Notes: generated by a model from the sequence alone, not told the origin. A DNA stretch of 64,000 nt from Saprospiraceae bacterium (GCA_016716185.1 JADJWV010000002.1:2642501-2706500); one strand, 5' to 3'. Numbered from the stretch's first letter, positions 53,529-62,675 are shown. Translations and numbers: made by a program.

Positions 53529-56500
53529 TTACTTTAACAACAACTTCTTCATCATGCTGCCGGATTTTCCGGAAAAACGAAGCATAACCATTCCTTTGGG
53601 AAGATCCTGCACGTCGACTTTTGAAAGTTGTGAAGCGGTTTCTATTGAAACTGTTTTTAATAACTGGCCATTCAGATTAAGAAATTGCAATTCGTCAAAA
53701 TCAGAATTTTCTCCCAATCGGAGTATCAGGTAATTTCCACTTGGATTGGGATAAACATTCACTGCTGCAGGTTTGCTTTCTGCATTGGTTTCAACGATTT
53801 TATCTGAATCGGCTAAAACGCCTTTCCCGGGGAATGTAGTACAAATGAGATCACCTTCATTGGTTGTCAGACAAACTTCCGAATTGTAAAATTTTGGATT
53901 GATAAATTCAATGTTGTCAACGACCCAACCTAAAATGGTAGAAGTATTGGAACTCACATTCAAACTATCGTTTGCAAACCTAAATCTTACCTGAATTTCC
54001 TGATCTTTAAAATCTGAAAAATCGACCACCGATGGAATGAACCCATTACTTTGACCAGAAAAAGCTTCAACGTTAAATGTAACGAATGTCTGATAGTTGA
54101 CTGGTCCCGTATAACTGTTCAAACTAAATTTTTGAGGGGCTATCTGATTCCAGACAAAACCATCGGTTGAAACTTCAACAATACCACCGTCAAAACCGGT
54201 TTCTGTATTGAAGAAGTGATAAAATAACATCGAAGGTTCGTTCCCTTGCATTTTAAGAGGCTCTCTTAAATAAAGTACAAAATCGTCTGATCCATTTTCT
54301 TTTTCCTCTGCAATCCATGAAAAGGACTGGTCTACTCCATAACCCTCATCCCGGTACCAGATCTGGTCGCCCTTGGAAAGATCAATTTCCCAATTGTCTT
54401 CTCCAAGTTCAACATCATCATACCAGTTAGTAGTCGAAGCTATTGAAATACTAGTACTCAGCTTGTACGTTATTCTCCGCGTTTCAAGAGATTTCATCTG
54501 ACCTAAATTCCAGACTAATTCACTGCCTGAAGCCGAAGGTGCAATATTCGCAGAACCAGGAACATAAGAACAACCTGTTGGAATCAGGTCCTTAATAGTC
54601 ACATTGTTGATTATTTCCGGTTGGTAATTATTAATTTCCAGGGTGACATAAAACTCAGTTCCAGGTTTTACAACGTCGTTTTGCACAAAATTGTCTGGTG
54701 TTGAATAATAACCCGCACGTTTGGTTAGCAAGATTTTATCAATGCAGATTGGCGCAGACAGGAAACTCAGGGTTTCATCGCCAACCATGTTGTTTGAACC
54801 TTGTTTGGCAAAAAATCCCATCCCTCTTCTCGCGAAAACATCCCAAATGAGACAGGCATTTTTCGCCTGATTATTGATGGTATCAGCCCGGAGTATAGCA
54901 TTGCGACCATCAATAAAACCCGGAGAGCAAGGCTGCAATTTCATTCCATCAAATACCAGTTGGATAGCTATGTTATTGCCTGCATTTTTATTCTTCCAAT
55001 CGGGATCGTAGCCGTATTTATCTGCCAAAGCCCAGTATAAATCCCAAATCACGGTTGTCCAAACTTCGCCAAGATTATGAACTTCAGGGTCAACATTTTT
55101 ATAGGTAAATTCATTGATGGTCATATCATTCGTATAAAGCCTGCGGCGAATGCCGAATCCATCTGGTTTTTCATTAAGAGCATAGGTTCCAATTCCTTTT
55201 GGCATACTTCCCTGATCACCGGGTTTCGCTGTAACAATGAGGCTCATAAAATCGCTCCAGCCTTCACCCATTTGTTCCCCATTTCCAAGGCAATTTGAAC
55301 TGGAAGGTCCGCCAGTCAGGCGGTTGGAAATTCCATGCCCATATTCATGAGCAATGATGCCGTTATCGAAATCTCCGTCAAGGCTATCCGGTCCTGCATT
55401 GGTATCAGGCCTTTTGATCTGAATTCTGAGGCCACCATTGGTAACCATCATTTTTAACCTTTGGCAAATGGTTCTGGTTGTAAAGTAAGCTGGAATGGTG
55501 ACTTGTCCACCTACAGCCCCAGCCCCCATATTTACGAAACCATCTTCACCATTGCATATGATCACTCCGGCTGCTCCAGCACGCTGTGCATTGAGGGATT
55601 TCGCGCCAAATTCACAGGTGCCTCTATCGATCAATACGATTTTCCCTTCGACATCGGCTCTTTTAAATCCATTCACACAACCTAATGTGGGATTGGCTGA
55701 ATAGTCATTCCCGATCACAACGTCTGCTTCGATTGGGGTAGCTCCCGGAGCCGGGCCAAATCCCCCCCTTCTGCAATCAACTGCACCGGCAAATGAGTCC
55801 GGTTTGGTAATGTAAGTTTCTTCCTGAGAAGCCAGCCAAAGGAACATTTGCATCCTTCCACCATTTCCATCGTTTGGTGTTGAAAAGTTAGCATTGTCAG
55901 TACCTGATCCATCCTGAGCTTCAGCACGAACTGCATCTCCTTCCCTTCCCCCTTTTCCATAATTATTCGTTTGAAAGTTGCCGGCAACTTCCGTAAAACC
56001 AAAATTATAACTGATATCATGCATCATGTTGTTCAGGTAAAAGAGGTTGACGGTTGCTGCTTCTTTATACTGATCCGGTTCGCCCGACTGATCAAATGGG
56101 AAATCAAAAATTAAATCGTTGCCTCCGTTGGGTTCTCCACCATCTGAAAGATTATCTCCATTCCTGTCCAAATAAGCGTGTACATTATTTCCCCTGGTGA
56201 TGAGGTATTCCGGGCCGGCAATTCCATTGGTATCGTGCCATCCAAATGGAGAGGCTTTGCTATCCGCAGGATTTACCACGTATTGCCGGGGGCCATGTCT
56301 CGGACTTTCATCGGGCAATGCCACTACATGGTAGCTGTCGGGCGCTGAGGTCAACAATTTAGTCGAATTGTGAATATTTTCGAGTAGATCTTTTACCGGA
56401 ACAGGTTTCTTTTGAAAAACTGCAGGATCTGGAATACACTGTTTGTGGTGTTTGTGTTTAAAGGAACACTTCACTACCAAATTGTGCTTATCCAGCACTT

Positions 56501-57101
56501 CACCCGTAATTGCATCGATGCGCACTGACCAGTAATCATTGCTGGTTGTGAGATCCAGGCTCATGTCCCATGCCAATCGGATCGAACCATTTTCGAGTGG
56601 CATATAAACCAATTTCACCGGGATACTGCTGTGCGTAAAATTCGTCTTTGGAAATTCAAGTCCGGAATCACCATGACGCAAGATATTGGAAGGAATCAGA
56701 GCATTTTGAATATCCAGGTGTTTAACTATACCAATAAGGGCATCCCTTTCGCTGATGCGGGGTTTGGTTGCAGTAATATTTTTAGCCAGATCCCTGTAGA
56801 AACGGGAAGGACTATCGTAAATTTTTCCCTCTTTACTGATGTGGACCGAAGTGATAGCATTGTATATTTCTATTCCTTTATAGCGTTGAATAAAATAAAC
56901 GTGGGTGATTCCATTGTGTTCTGACCTGTATAAATCCGTAACAGCCAGATCTTTGATATCTTCACGCGACAGGCCAATAGAAGTTGCATGAGTTTCCAGG
57001 AAACGCAATCCGGCATCAATTGGTGACTGAATTTGCGCATTAGAAATATGTGTAATACATAAAAGTATTACTACCAATAATTTATACATTATAATTTTCA
57101 T
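53529..57101 (-). CDS. Secreted M36-family (fungalysin-like) zinc metallopeptidase with PA domain and T9SS signal (1190 aa)
   Basis: Extracellular peptidase that degrades proteins. The zinc site is H585-E-Y-G-H589 (IIAHEYGHGISNRLTGG), with the third ligand likely in the GEGWSDFMSLI motif, both typical of family M36. An N-terminal FTP-like propeptide (about 25-200) comes first. A PA domain is inserted near 455-560 (GKIVLIDRGTCEFGAKSLNA, AGAAGVIICNGEDG). After the catalytic part come a DUF11/Ig-like segment, then a sorting domain (VYPNPSGNYLILRLG ... SGSMMKKLLLK). The signal peptide is KLLVVILLCITHISNAQ. Start at 57101; the ATG at 57089 is an alternative. It is divergent from rlmB with a 51-bp gap. 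Confidence 0.93.
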   Translation of the reverse strand: MKIIMYKLLVVILLCITHISNAQIQSPIDAGLRFLETHATSIGLSREDIKDLAVTDLYRSEHNGITHVYFIQRYKGIEIYNAITSVHISKEGKIYDSPSRFYRDLAKNITATKPRISERDALIGIVKHLDIQNALIPSNILRHGDSGLEFPKTNFTHSSIPVKLVYMPLENGSIRLAWDMSLDLTTSNDYWSVRIDAITGEVLDKHNLVVKCSFKHKHHKQCIPDPAVFQKKPVPVKDLLENIHNSTKLLTSAPDSYHVVALPDESPRHGPRQYVVNPADSKASPFGWHDTNGIAGPEYLITRGNNVHAYLDRNGDNLSDGGEPNGGNDLIFDFPFDQSGEPDQYKEAATVNLFYLNNMMHDISYNFGFTEVAGNFQTNNYGKGGREGDAVRAEAQDGSGTDNANFSTPNDGNGGRMQMFLWLASQEETYITKPDSFAGAVDCRRGGFGPAPGATPIEADVVIGNDYSANPTLGCVNGFKRADVEGKIVLIDRGTCEFGAKSLNAQRAGAAGVIICNGEDGFVNMGAGAVGGQVTIPAYFTTRTICQRLKMMVTNGGLRIQIKRPDTNAGPDSLDGDFDNGIIAHEYGHGISNRLTGGPSSSNCLGNGEQMGEGWSDFMSLIVTAKPGDQGSMPKGIGTYALNEKPDGFGIRRRLYTNDMTINEFTYKNVDPEVHNLGEVWTTVIWDLYWALADKYGYDPDWKNKNAGNNIAIQLVFDGMKLQPCSPGFIDGRNAILRADTINNQAKNACLIWDVFARRGMGFFAKQGSNNMVGDETLSFLSAPICIDKILLTKRAGYYSTPDNFVQNDVVKPGTEFYVTLEINNYQPEIINNVTIKDLIPTGCSYVPGSANIAPSASGSELVWNLGQMKSLETRRITYKLSTSISIASTTNWYDDVELGEDNWEIDLSKGDQIWYRDEGYGVDQSFSWIAEEKENGSDDFVLYLREPLKMQGNEPSMLFYHFFNTETGFDGGIVEVSTDGFVWNQIAPQKFSLNSYTGPVNYQTFVTFNVEAFSGQSNGFIPSVVDFSDFKDQEIQVRFRFANDSLNVSSNTSTILGWVVDNIEFINPKFYNSEVCLTTNEGDLICTTFPGKGVLADSDKIVETNAESKPAAVNVYPNPSGNYLILRLGENSDFDELQFLNLNGQLLKTVSIETASQLSKVDVQDLPKGMVMLRFSGKSGSMMKKLLLK

Positions 57102-57152
57102 CTATGTTGTATTTTTTCAAATGGTGAAAATAACGAAAATATTGAAGTTGGA

Positions 57153-57902
57153 ATGCAAAAAAAAGATTTGATTCTGGGAAAGAACGCATTAAAAGAAGCA
57201 ATCGCTGCTCAAACTGCAATTCAGAAAATTTTTATTTCTGAAAGTCTGGATTCTGAAGACAGCAAGTCCTTATTAAAACTGGCACGAAGCCATAAAATCC
57301 CTGTTTTAAGGGTGCCCAAATCAAAACTGGATCATCTGAGCAGACAAAATCACCAGGGCGTCATTGCGCTGATCAATCCGGTAACCTATCATCTGGTGTC
57401 CAATTTAGTCGATGGACTGTTTATGAATGGGATTGACCCTGCCTTAGTTATTTGCGATGGCATTACGGATGTGAGAAATTTTGGTGCCATTGCGCGTTCC
57501 GCTGAGGTCTTCGGAATACATGGGATCGTCATTGGTCAAAAAAACAGTGCTCCTATAAACAGTGAATCGATCAAATCTTCATCAGGAGCATTGCTGTCGA
57601 TACCTGTTTGCAGAGAAAAAAGCCTGGTTTTCAGCATCCGTCAACTTCAGGCCAGCGGAATTGTTATTGTTGGAGCCAGCGAAAAAGCAGACCAAGCCAT
57701 AGCGGATCTTGACCTTCAAAAACCGCTGGCGTTTGTTTTTGGTTCAGAAGGCAGTGGAATATCAGATGAAATCCGGCCGCTGATTAATGAATGGGCGTGC
57801 ATCCCCCAATCCGGAAACATTCAGTCCCTGAATGTTTCAGTTGCGGCGGGAATATTTTTTTACGAATGGAAACAACATCAACCGGGAAATAAAATTAAAT
57901 GA
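57153..57902 (+). CDS. rlmB: 23S rRNA 2'-O-methyltransferase, RlmB type (TrmH/SpoU family)
   Basis: Methylates the ribose of a guanosine in 23S rRNA. The SpoU motifs are all visible: motif 1 (DGITDVRNFGAIARSAEVFG), motif 2 (LAFVFGSEGSGISDEI) and motif 3 (CIPQSGNIQSLNVSVAAGIF), which together form the SAM-binding trefoil knot. An N-terminal substrate-binding domain (LILGKNALKEAI) is present. Length (249 aa) is normal. The exact target base cannot be proved from sequence; RlmB is the best match. Its TGA stop overlaps the ATG of the TraB/GumN gene (ATGA). Confidence 0.9.
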   Translation: MQKKDLILGKNALKEAIAAQTAIQKIFISESLDSEDSKSLLKLARSHKIPVLRVPKSKLDHLSRQNHQGVIALINPVTYHLVSNLVDGLFMNGIDPALVICDGITDVRNFGAIARSAEVFGIHGIVIGQKNSAPINSESIKSSSGALLSIPVCREKSLVFSIRQLQASGIVIVGASEKADQAIADLDLQKPLAFVFGSEGSGISDEIRPLINEWACIPQSGNIQSLNVSVAAGIFFYEWKQHQPGNKIK

Positions 57903-58762
57903 GACATTTACTAACAGCTATTGGCGTTCTTTTCCTCTCTCCGATATTATTTGCTCAAGACCAGGGGCTCTTGTGGAAAGTCGAAGAGCCAGGAACCTCT
58001 AAAAAAGCTTATGTTTTCGGAACCATCCATATGATTCCAGCCAAGCACTTTTTCATGCCTCATGGATTTGATGAGGTTTTCGAAGAAGCCAACAGAATTT
58101 TTATGGAGATCGACATGGATGAAATGGAAAATTTTGGAAAACTTTTTGGCATCATGGACAAGCTCTTTATGGATGATGGTAAAAGTCTGTCGGATCTGCT
58201 CGATGAAAAAGAGTACCAGCTGATCGAATCTCATTTTGAAAACATAGGTATGCCTCTGGCTTTATTGAAGAGAATGAAACCACTCTTGCTCAGTGCGCTG
58301 GCCGGCACGGAAGGAAATCCGCTTGCTTTGAAAGATGGTAGCTTTAAGTCTTACGAACTTGAACTTGCTGCGATGTCCCGGCAAAAAGAGAAATCACTGG
58401 AAGGATTGGAAACTCTTGATTTTCAAATCTCCATTTTCGATAGCATTCCCTATGAAGTTCAAGCCAGAATGCTGGTCGAATCGATCCAGGCTCCGAAAGA
58501 AAAAATGGAAGATTTATACAAGGTCTATCTATCTCAAGATATTCAAAAAATGGTTCAATCGGTCGAGTCTGAGGATCCCGCCTTAAAACCCTATCTGGAA
58601 ATGTTGCTTTTCAAAAGAAATCAAAGCTGGGTGCCCGTCATCGAACAGGAAATGAAATCAGGGATCAGTCTGTTTGCAGTTGGAGCAGGGCATTTAGGTG
58701 GACCCAAAGGATTGTTGCAATTGCTCAGAGAGAAAGGTTATCAGCTGACCCGCATCAACTAA
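57899..58762 (+). CDS. TraB/GumN family protein (287 aa)
   Basis: Members of this family are exported proteins with a metallohydrolase-like fold; the substrate is generally unknown. The signal peptide is clear (ITAIGVLFLSPILFAQ). The family's first motif is present (FGTIHMIPAKHFFMPHGFDE, the G-T-I-H box), as is the last (LFAVGAGHLGGPKGLLQLL). The gene starts at an ATG that overlaps the rlmB stop, so the two are translationally coupled, an odd pairing of an exported protein with an rRNA enzyme. The next gene follows after 31 bp. Confidence 0.88.
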   Translation: MRHLLTAIGVLFLSPILFAQDQGLLWKVEEPGTSKKAYVFGTIHMIPAKHFFMPHGFDEVFEEANRIFMEIDMDEMENFGKLFGIMDKLFMDDGKSLSDLLDEKEYQLIESHFENIGMPLALLKRMKPLLLSALAGTEGNPLALKDGSFKSYELELAAMSRQKEKSLEGLETLDFQISIFDSIPYEVQARMLVESIQAPKEKMEDLYKVYLSQDIQKMVQSVESEDPALKPYLEMLLFKRNQSWVPVIEQEMKSGISLFAVGAGHLGGPKGLLQLLREKGYQLTRIN

Positions 58763-58793
58763 CACTTGTTAATATTATAAAGTTAAACGACCA

Positions 58794-59318
58794 ATGGCCC
58801 TGATCCTGCCTGTAAGAAACAAAACGCCCCAATGGGGTCATTCTTGTTTTTTTGCAGATAATGCTACGCTAATAGGCGACTTGATTTTGGGTGATGATTG
58901 CAGTGTTTGGTTTCAGGCTGTGGTGCGTGCCGATGTGCATGAGATCAGGATAGGAAATCAAGTCAATATTCAGGATGGAGCCATAATCCACTGCACTTAT
59001 GAAAAAGCAGGGACTTACATCGGAGACCGGGTGTCCATAGGACATCGTGCAATCGTGCATGGTTGTAAAATTTCTTCAGATGTTTTGATCGGAATGGGAG
59101 CCATTGTTATGGATCATGCGGAAATTCCGTCCCATGTATTAATTGGTGCAGGTGCCGTAGTCCTTGAAAACAGCAAACTCGAGTCCGGTTACATCTATGC
59201 CGGAATACCAGCAAAAAAAGTAAAGCAACTCGACACTGCGTTGTTCAAATTTCATATCGAAAGAACTGCCAGAAATTATATGATGTACGGGAAGTGGTTT
59301 GGGGAAGGGAAAGAATGA
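58794..59318 (+). CDS. Gamma-carbonic-anhydrase family protein (174 aa)
   Basis: A left-handed beta-helix protein of hexapeptide repeats. Repeats run over about 30-150 (FADNATLIGDLILGDDCSVW, GNQVNIQDGAIIHCTYEKAG). The three histidines that bind zinc in this family can be placed at IIHCTY, IGHRAIVHG (two). The usual gamma-CA active-site Gln/Asn are less clear, so it may be an acyltransferase-like relative. It is the last gene of the rlmB-led unit and ends next to heptamer tract C; no terminator is visible. Confidence 0.85.
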   Translation: MALILPVRNKTPQWGHSCFFADNATLIGDLILGDDCSVWFQAVVRADVHEIRIGNQVNIQDGAIIHCTYEKAGTYIGDRVSIGHRAIVHGCKISSDVLIGMGAIVMDHAEIPSHVLIGAGAVVLENSKLESGYIYAGIPAKKVKQLDTALFKFHIERTARNYMMYGKWFGEGKE

Positions 59319-59430
59319 AGACTTTGGATTCGAACTTTAGGACTTTTTGACTTTTTGACTTTTTGACTTTTTGACTTTTAGACCTTTTGACTTTTAGACT
59401 TTTTGACTTTTTGACTTTTAGACCTTTTGT

Positions 59431-59483
59431 CCCGATAAAATATAGAGAATTATTTCTTTACTAAAATATTCAATTTTATCGGG
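59431..59483. repeat. Stem-loop in tract C, copy 1 (53 bp)
   Basis: The arms CCCGATAAAAT and ATTTTATCGGG pair perfectly over at least 11 bp around an AT-rich interior (which itself holds TAAAATATT). Confidence 0.75.
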
Positions 59484-59514
59484 ATTTTGACTTTTTGACT
59501 TTTTGACTTTTCGT

Positions 59515-59570
59515 CCCGATAAAATATAGGGATTTATTTCTTTTCTAAAATATTATGCCATTTTATCGGG
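59515..59570. repeat. Stem-loop in tract C, copy 2 (56 bp)
   Basis: Same arms as copy 1 (CCCGATAAAAT and ATTTTATCGGG) with a slightly different interior (AGGGATTTATTTC). Two copies of one element inside a heptamer tract suggest duplication together with the tract or two insertions. Confidence 0.72.
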
Positions 59571-59582
59571 ATTTCGACTTTT

Positions 59583-59773
59583 AGGAAAATCCTATGTAAA
59601 ACTACAAGTTCCATAAAATTAAACTTTTTGAGATTTAAGCTTCAGGCTTTGAGCCTTGTACTCATCCTTTTGAATCTCTTTGCTCTCTGCACTATTCTCC
59701 ATCCTCCTCCTCTATTCTCTTTGGTCTGCGCATATTCATTCACTTTGCTCTATAATCTATCCTATTGGCTTCA
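59583..59773. other. Pyrimidine-rich spacer after tract C
   Basis: The sequence is rich in CTTTG, CTCTC and CTATTC words. The GATTTAAGCTTCAGGCTTTG part resembles the CGCTTTAAGCTTCT segments of arrays A and B. No gene or terminator seen. Confidence 0.4.
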
Positions 59774-60133
59774 TCAAAAAAACACGTCTTTGTAATGCTC
59801 GACCCGGTGCGTTCCATCCTTAAGAAACAGGATCGTTATCAAATCAAATCTGATTTCCCAGTAATGATTGTTCTGAAGCATATAGGCGGAAGCTGCATCC
59901 TGCAACATCCATTCTTTTCGGGAGGTCATGAGGTTTTCTGAATCAGAAAAGGGGGAATAGGTTCTCGATTTTACTTCTACAAAAACCAGGACCTCTCCTT
60001 CTCTGACGATCAAATCGATTTCGGACCTTCTGAATCGCCAGTTTTTTTCGAGAATTATATATCCATTGGCTTCCAAATAATTGCAGGCTATAGCCTCTCC
60101 TTGTTTTCCGGTTCGGATATGCGCAGGATCCAT
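59774..60133 (-). CDS. YraN family (UPF0102) nuclease-like protein (119 aa)
   Basis: Small protein with the restriction-endonuclease-like fold. The family pattern is clear: GKQGEAIACNYLEANGYIIL, then SEIDLIVREGEVLVFVEVKS, in which the acidic Glu/Asp and the E-V-K triad form the predicted metal site. The family is widely conserved but its exact substrate is not settled. Length is normal. The rhodanese gene lies only 7 bp upstream on the same strand, and the PASTA gene before that, so the three probably form one operon. It converges with the gamma-CA gene across tract C. Confidence 0.9.
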   Translation of the reverse strand: MDPAHIRTGKQGEAIACNYLEANGYIILEKNWRFRRSEIDLIVREGEVLVFVEVKSRTYSPFSDSENLMTSRKEWMLQDAASAYMLQNNHYWEIRFDLITILFLKDGTHRVEHYKDVFF

Positions 60134-60140
60134 TTATACT

Positions 60141-60452
60141 TCATTTGGAAGGGAAGCTCTCTTTCCAGGCCAGCATCCCACCAGTCAGATTTCTTACTTT
60201 TTTAAATCCAGCCATTTCAAACATCATCTTTGCCATCTGGCTTCTGTTCCCACTTCTGCAGTAAACAATAATTTCTTCGTCCTGCATTCCATCCATGGAT
60301 TGTATTTTTACCGGCAGTTCCGATTGCAATGAAGCCAATGTGCCACCGATGTTAAACTCATCGTGTTCAAAGGGTTCTCTGACATCGATGAGATGAAGCA
60401 CTTCACCATTTGCCAAACGCTGGTGCAAGTCCTGAACGCTGATATCTTCCAT
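60141..60452 (-). CDS. Rhodanese-like domain protein (103 aa)
   Basis: Single-domain rhodanese, a persulfide carrier in sulfur transfer. The active-site loop has the catalytic cysteine C65 in YCRSGNRSQMA, and the family start (IDVREPFEHDEFNIGGT) is present. No signal peptide, so cytoplasmic. The six-residue loop CRSGNR points to sulfurtransferase rather than Cdc25-type phosphatase activity. It lies 23 bp after the PASTA protein gene and 7 bp before the YraN gene. Confidence 0.92.
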   Translation of the reverse strand: MEDISVQDLHQRLANGEVLHLIDVREPFEHDEFNIGGTLASLQSELPVKIQSMDGMQDEEIIVYCRSGNRSQMAKMMFEMAGFKKVRNLTGGMLAWKESFPSK

Positions 60453-60475
60453 AAGTATTTTTAAAATTTAAAAGT

Positions 60476-61309
60476 TTAATCACAATTATCGGGTCTCGAT
60501 TGCTGTATTTTGAGTTGAATAGACGAACCAAGTGCAACTGACTCACCAGGTTTCGGATGCTGCCACAGTACGAAAGCTAGTTCTTCATCGGTAATTTCTT
60601 CTTCGTATTGCAAATCTGTGAGTTCCAGTTTATATGTATTTAATAAAAACCTGGCTTCAGCCAAATTCAAACAAATCAATTTTGGCATATCAACTTTGCC
60701 TCCGCTTTGCGTTGAAAGTACAAAATCAAGGGTGTCGCCCCGGTAAATTTCTATATCATCCGTTCTTTGGTCTGCGTTGGTAATGATTTTACCCTTGTAA
60801 TACGCCTCCAGAATATGCTCTTCAGGTCCAGGATCGTATCGTATTTCTTTCACTCTGGAATAAACTTCAAAATTGTTGAAAAGTTCCTTCCTTTTAAATT
60901 CGAACCTTTTTCCATACAATACCGGTAAATCAGCAGATAAAAATCCCTCAGCCCTGTATTTGGTGACCGTGACATAAATCGTGCGACCTTCCTTAACATA
61001 GGAACCTGCTGCAGGAATTTGAGAAATAATGATTCCGCCCGGGATCCCTTTCCGAAAAACAGAATCTCTAACGACCAATACAAAGTCTTTTTTATCAGCA
61101 TGTTTCTCTGCTTCCTGTTGCATGACCCCTATATATTTCGGCATTTTTAACTTTTGTCCGTGATTGGTGTAGAGTCTTAAAAAAATGGAGTGCAAAATCC
61201 AGAGTATCAGCAGGACCAGGAACAATCGCAGGAGCGTGTGTCCAAACAATTTGCTTTTAAGAAAATGCGGAACGTCTTTAATACTAAATTTTTCCTCTGT
61301 TTGCGGCAT
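60476..61309 (-). CDS. PASTA-domain membrane protein (277 aa)
   Basis: PASTA domains bind muropeptides or beta-lactam-like ligands in the periplasm. The protein has one transmembrane helix (LLRLFLVLLILWILHSIFLR) near residues 25-45, then three PASTA-like units: KMPKYIGVMQQEAEKHADKK, LPVLYGKRFEFKRKELFNNF and VDMPKLICLNLAEARFLLNT. No kinase domain is fused. The start is the ATG at 61309; the frame could extend to 61345, but a TATCTTTG promoter element (61343-61350) covers that end. It is divergent from ddl, whose product makes the D-Ala-D-Ala of the wall, so a role near peptidoglycan is likely. Confidence 0.88.
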   Translation of the reverse strand: MPQTEEKFSIKDVPHFLKSKLFGHTLLRLFLVLLILWILHSIFLRLYTNHGQKLKMPKYIGVMQQEAEKHADKKDFVLVVRDSVFRKGIPGGIIISQIPAAGSYVKEGRTIYVTVTKYRAEGFLSADLPVLYGKRFEFKRKELFNNFEVYSRVKEIRYDPGPEEHILEAYYKGKIITNADQRTDDIEIYRGDTLDFVLSTQSGGKVDMPKLICLNLAEARFLLNTYKLELTDLQYEEEITDEELAFVLWQHPKPGESVALGSSIQLKIQQSRPDNCD

Positions 61310-61342
61310 GTGTTTAATGTCTACAGGATATTTTGCAAAGAT

Positions 61343-61350
61343 CAAAGATA
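61343..61350 (-). promoter_or_regulatory. -7 promoter element (TATCTTTG) for the PASTA operon
   Basis: TATCTTTG on the minus strand is a full TAnnTTTG match 34 bp before the ATG at 61309. It supports that ATG over longer starts. Confidence 0.5.
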
Positions 61351-61422
61351 GGGAGAAGAGCCGAGCTGTAACTCCAGGTTCCGGTTTTCCAAATTATATT
61401 AAATAAAGTTTTAATATGTAAT

Positions 61423-61430
61423 TAAATTTG
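61423..61430 (+). promoter_or_regulatory. -7 promoter element (TAAATTTG) for ddl
   Basis: TAAATTTG lies 20 bp before the ATG at 61451. It makes the upstream TTG (61442) in the same frame unlikely as the start. Confidence 0.5.
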
Positions 61431-61450
61431 CATGGTCTTAATTGTATGCC

Positions 61451-62539
61451 ATGAGTAAAATAAAGGTAGGGATCCTGTTTGGGGGAAAATCTGCAGAACA
61501 CGAAATTTCCATACAGTCTGCAAAAAATATCATCGAGGCTTTAGATGTAAACAAATATGAAACGGTGTTGATTCATATCGATAAACAAGGCTACTGGAAA
61601 CATCTTCCCGAACCCGGCCAACTGGCTTTAGTTGAAACCGGGGAAAGCCTGGTGGTCGAAGGTGGTGAAACCCGGGTTGCACTCACACCCCAAAGTTCAG
61701 GTGCTTTAATTCCTTTGGAAAATATGCCACTAAATCAAACCATTGACGTGGTTTTCCCCATTTTACATGGACCTTTTGGAGAAGATGGTACGGTCCAGGG
61801 TCTTTTAAAGCTGGCGGATATCCCCTTTGTAGGACCCGGGGTGCTGGGCTCAGCGGTGGGTATGGATAAAGATATTATGAAACGGCTGCTTTTGCAGTCG
61901 GGTTTGCCCGTGGGACCGTTTCTGGTCTGTAAAAAATCAGATCCCAGGCCGGATTTTACCATGGTTTCCAATACTCTGGGATTGCCACTTTTTGTAAAAC
62001 CGGCAAATCTCGGCTCTTCTGTAGGGATTTCTAAGGTAGAATCGGAATCGGAATTTGAAAAGGCCATACAACTGGCTTTTTCTTTTGACCGGAAAATAGT
62101 TATCGAAGCCAACATCAAAGGTCGTGAAATTGAATGCGGAGTTCTTGGGAATGACCATCCTGTGGCCTCCATTCCGGGCGAGATCATCCCAACCCATAAT
62201 TTTTATTCATACGAAGCCAAGTACCTGGATAAAAAGGGTGCAGAGATCGAAATCCCGGCTAGAATTACCCCGGAGCAAACACAAGCAATACGGGACATGG
62301 CTGTAAAAGTTTTTGAAGTATTGGCATGTGAAGGCTTAAGCAGGGTGGATTTCTTTCTGACAGACGAAGGCAAGATCTTCGTGAATGAGATCAATACAAT
62401 GCCGGGATTTACGGCAATCAGCATGTATCCAAAAATGTGGGAATACACAGGAATCAGTTATTCCGGGCTCATCGACCGGCTGATCCAGCTTGCCTTAGAA
62501 CGGTACAAGGAGGAAAATGGGCTCCGGACCGGCTTTTAA
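61451..62539 (+). CDS. ddl: D-alanine--D-alanine ligase
   Basis: ATP-grasp enzyme that makes the D-Ala-D-Ala dipeptide of peptidoglycan. The N-terminal motif (VGILFGGKSAEHEISIQSAK), the ATP-grasp part (GPGVLGSAVGMDKDIMKRLL, LFVKPANLGSSVGISKVES) and the C-terminal metal-binding part (CEGLSRVDFFLTDEGKIFVN, EINTMPGFTAISMYPKMWEY) are all present. Length (362 aa) is normal. The ATG at 61451 is chosen; a TTG nine bases upstream is in frame but overlapped by promoter spacing. It is divergent from the PASTA gene. Confidence 0.96.
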   Translation: MSKIKVGILFGGKSAEHEISIQSAKNIIEALDVNKYETVLIHIDKQGYWKHLPEPGQLALVETGESLVVEGGETRVALTPQSSGALIPLENMPLNQTIDVVFPILHGPFGEDGTVQGLLKLADIPFVGPGVLGSAVGMDKDIMKRLLLQSGLPVGPFLVCKKSDPRPDFTMVSNTLGLPLFVKPANLGSSVGISKVESESEFEKAIQLAFSFDRKIVIEANIKGREIECGVLGNDHPVASIPGEIIPTHNFYSYEAKYLDKKGAEIEIPARITPEQTQAIRDMAVKVFEVLACEGLSRVDFFLTDEGKIFVNEINTMPGFTAISMYPKMWEYTGISYSGLIDRLIQLALERYKEENGLRTGF

Positions 62540-62675
62540 GAAAGCAAGCGGAAAACCTTATCTAAATTGTAGTCAATCAATAACTTGCGGTGAAATCTTG
62601 TTTAAATCCAAAATTCCTGCCGCTTTACGCCTGACTAGCAGCATTTAATACGTATAAAAATTTTTGATAAAAAGT

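Larger units (their letters stand above)
59331..59582. repeat. Heptamer tract C (GACTTTT-like)
   Basis: The longest of three tracts, about 250 bp, mostly GACTTTT with GACCTTTT and TAGACTTTT variants. It is interrupted by two large stem-loops (59431-59483 and 59515-59570). It lies between convergent genes and ends about 190 bp before the stop of the YraN gene. No UNCG hairpin array follows. Confidence 0.78.

Noticed and set aside
61442..61450. TTG start nine bases before the ddl ATG
   Set aside because: The TAAATTTG element at 61423-61430 would leave too little space for a leader, and family proteins begin at the ATG.
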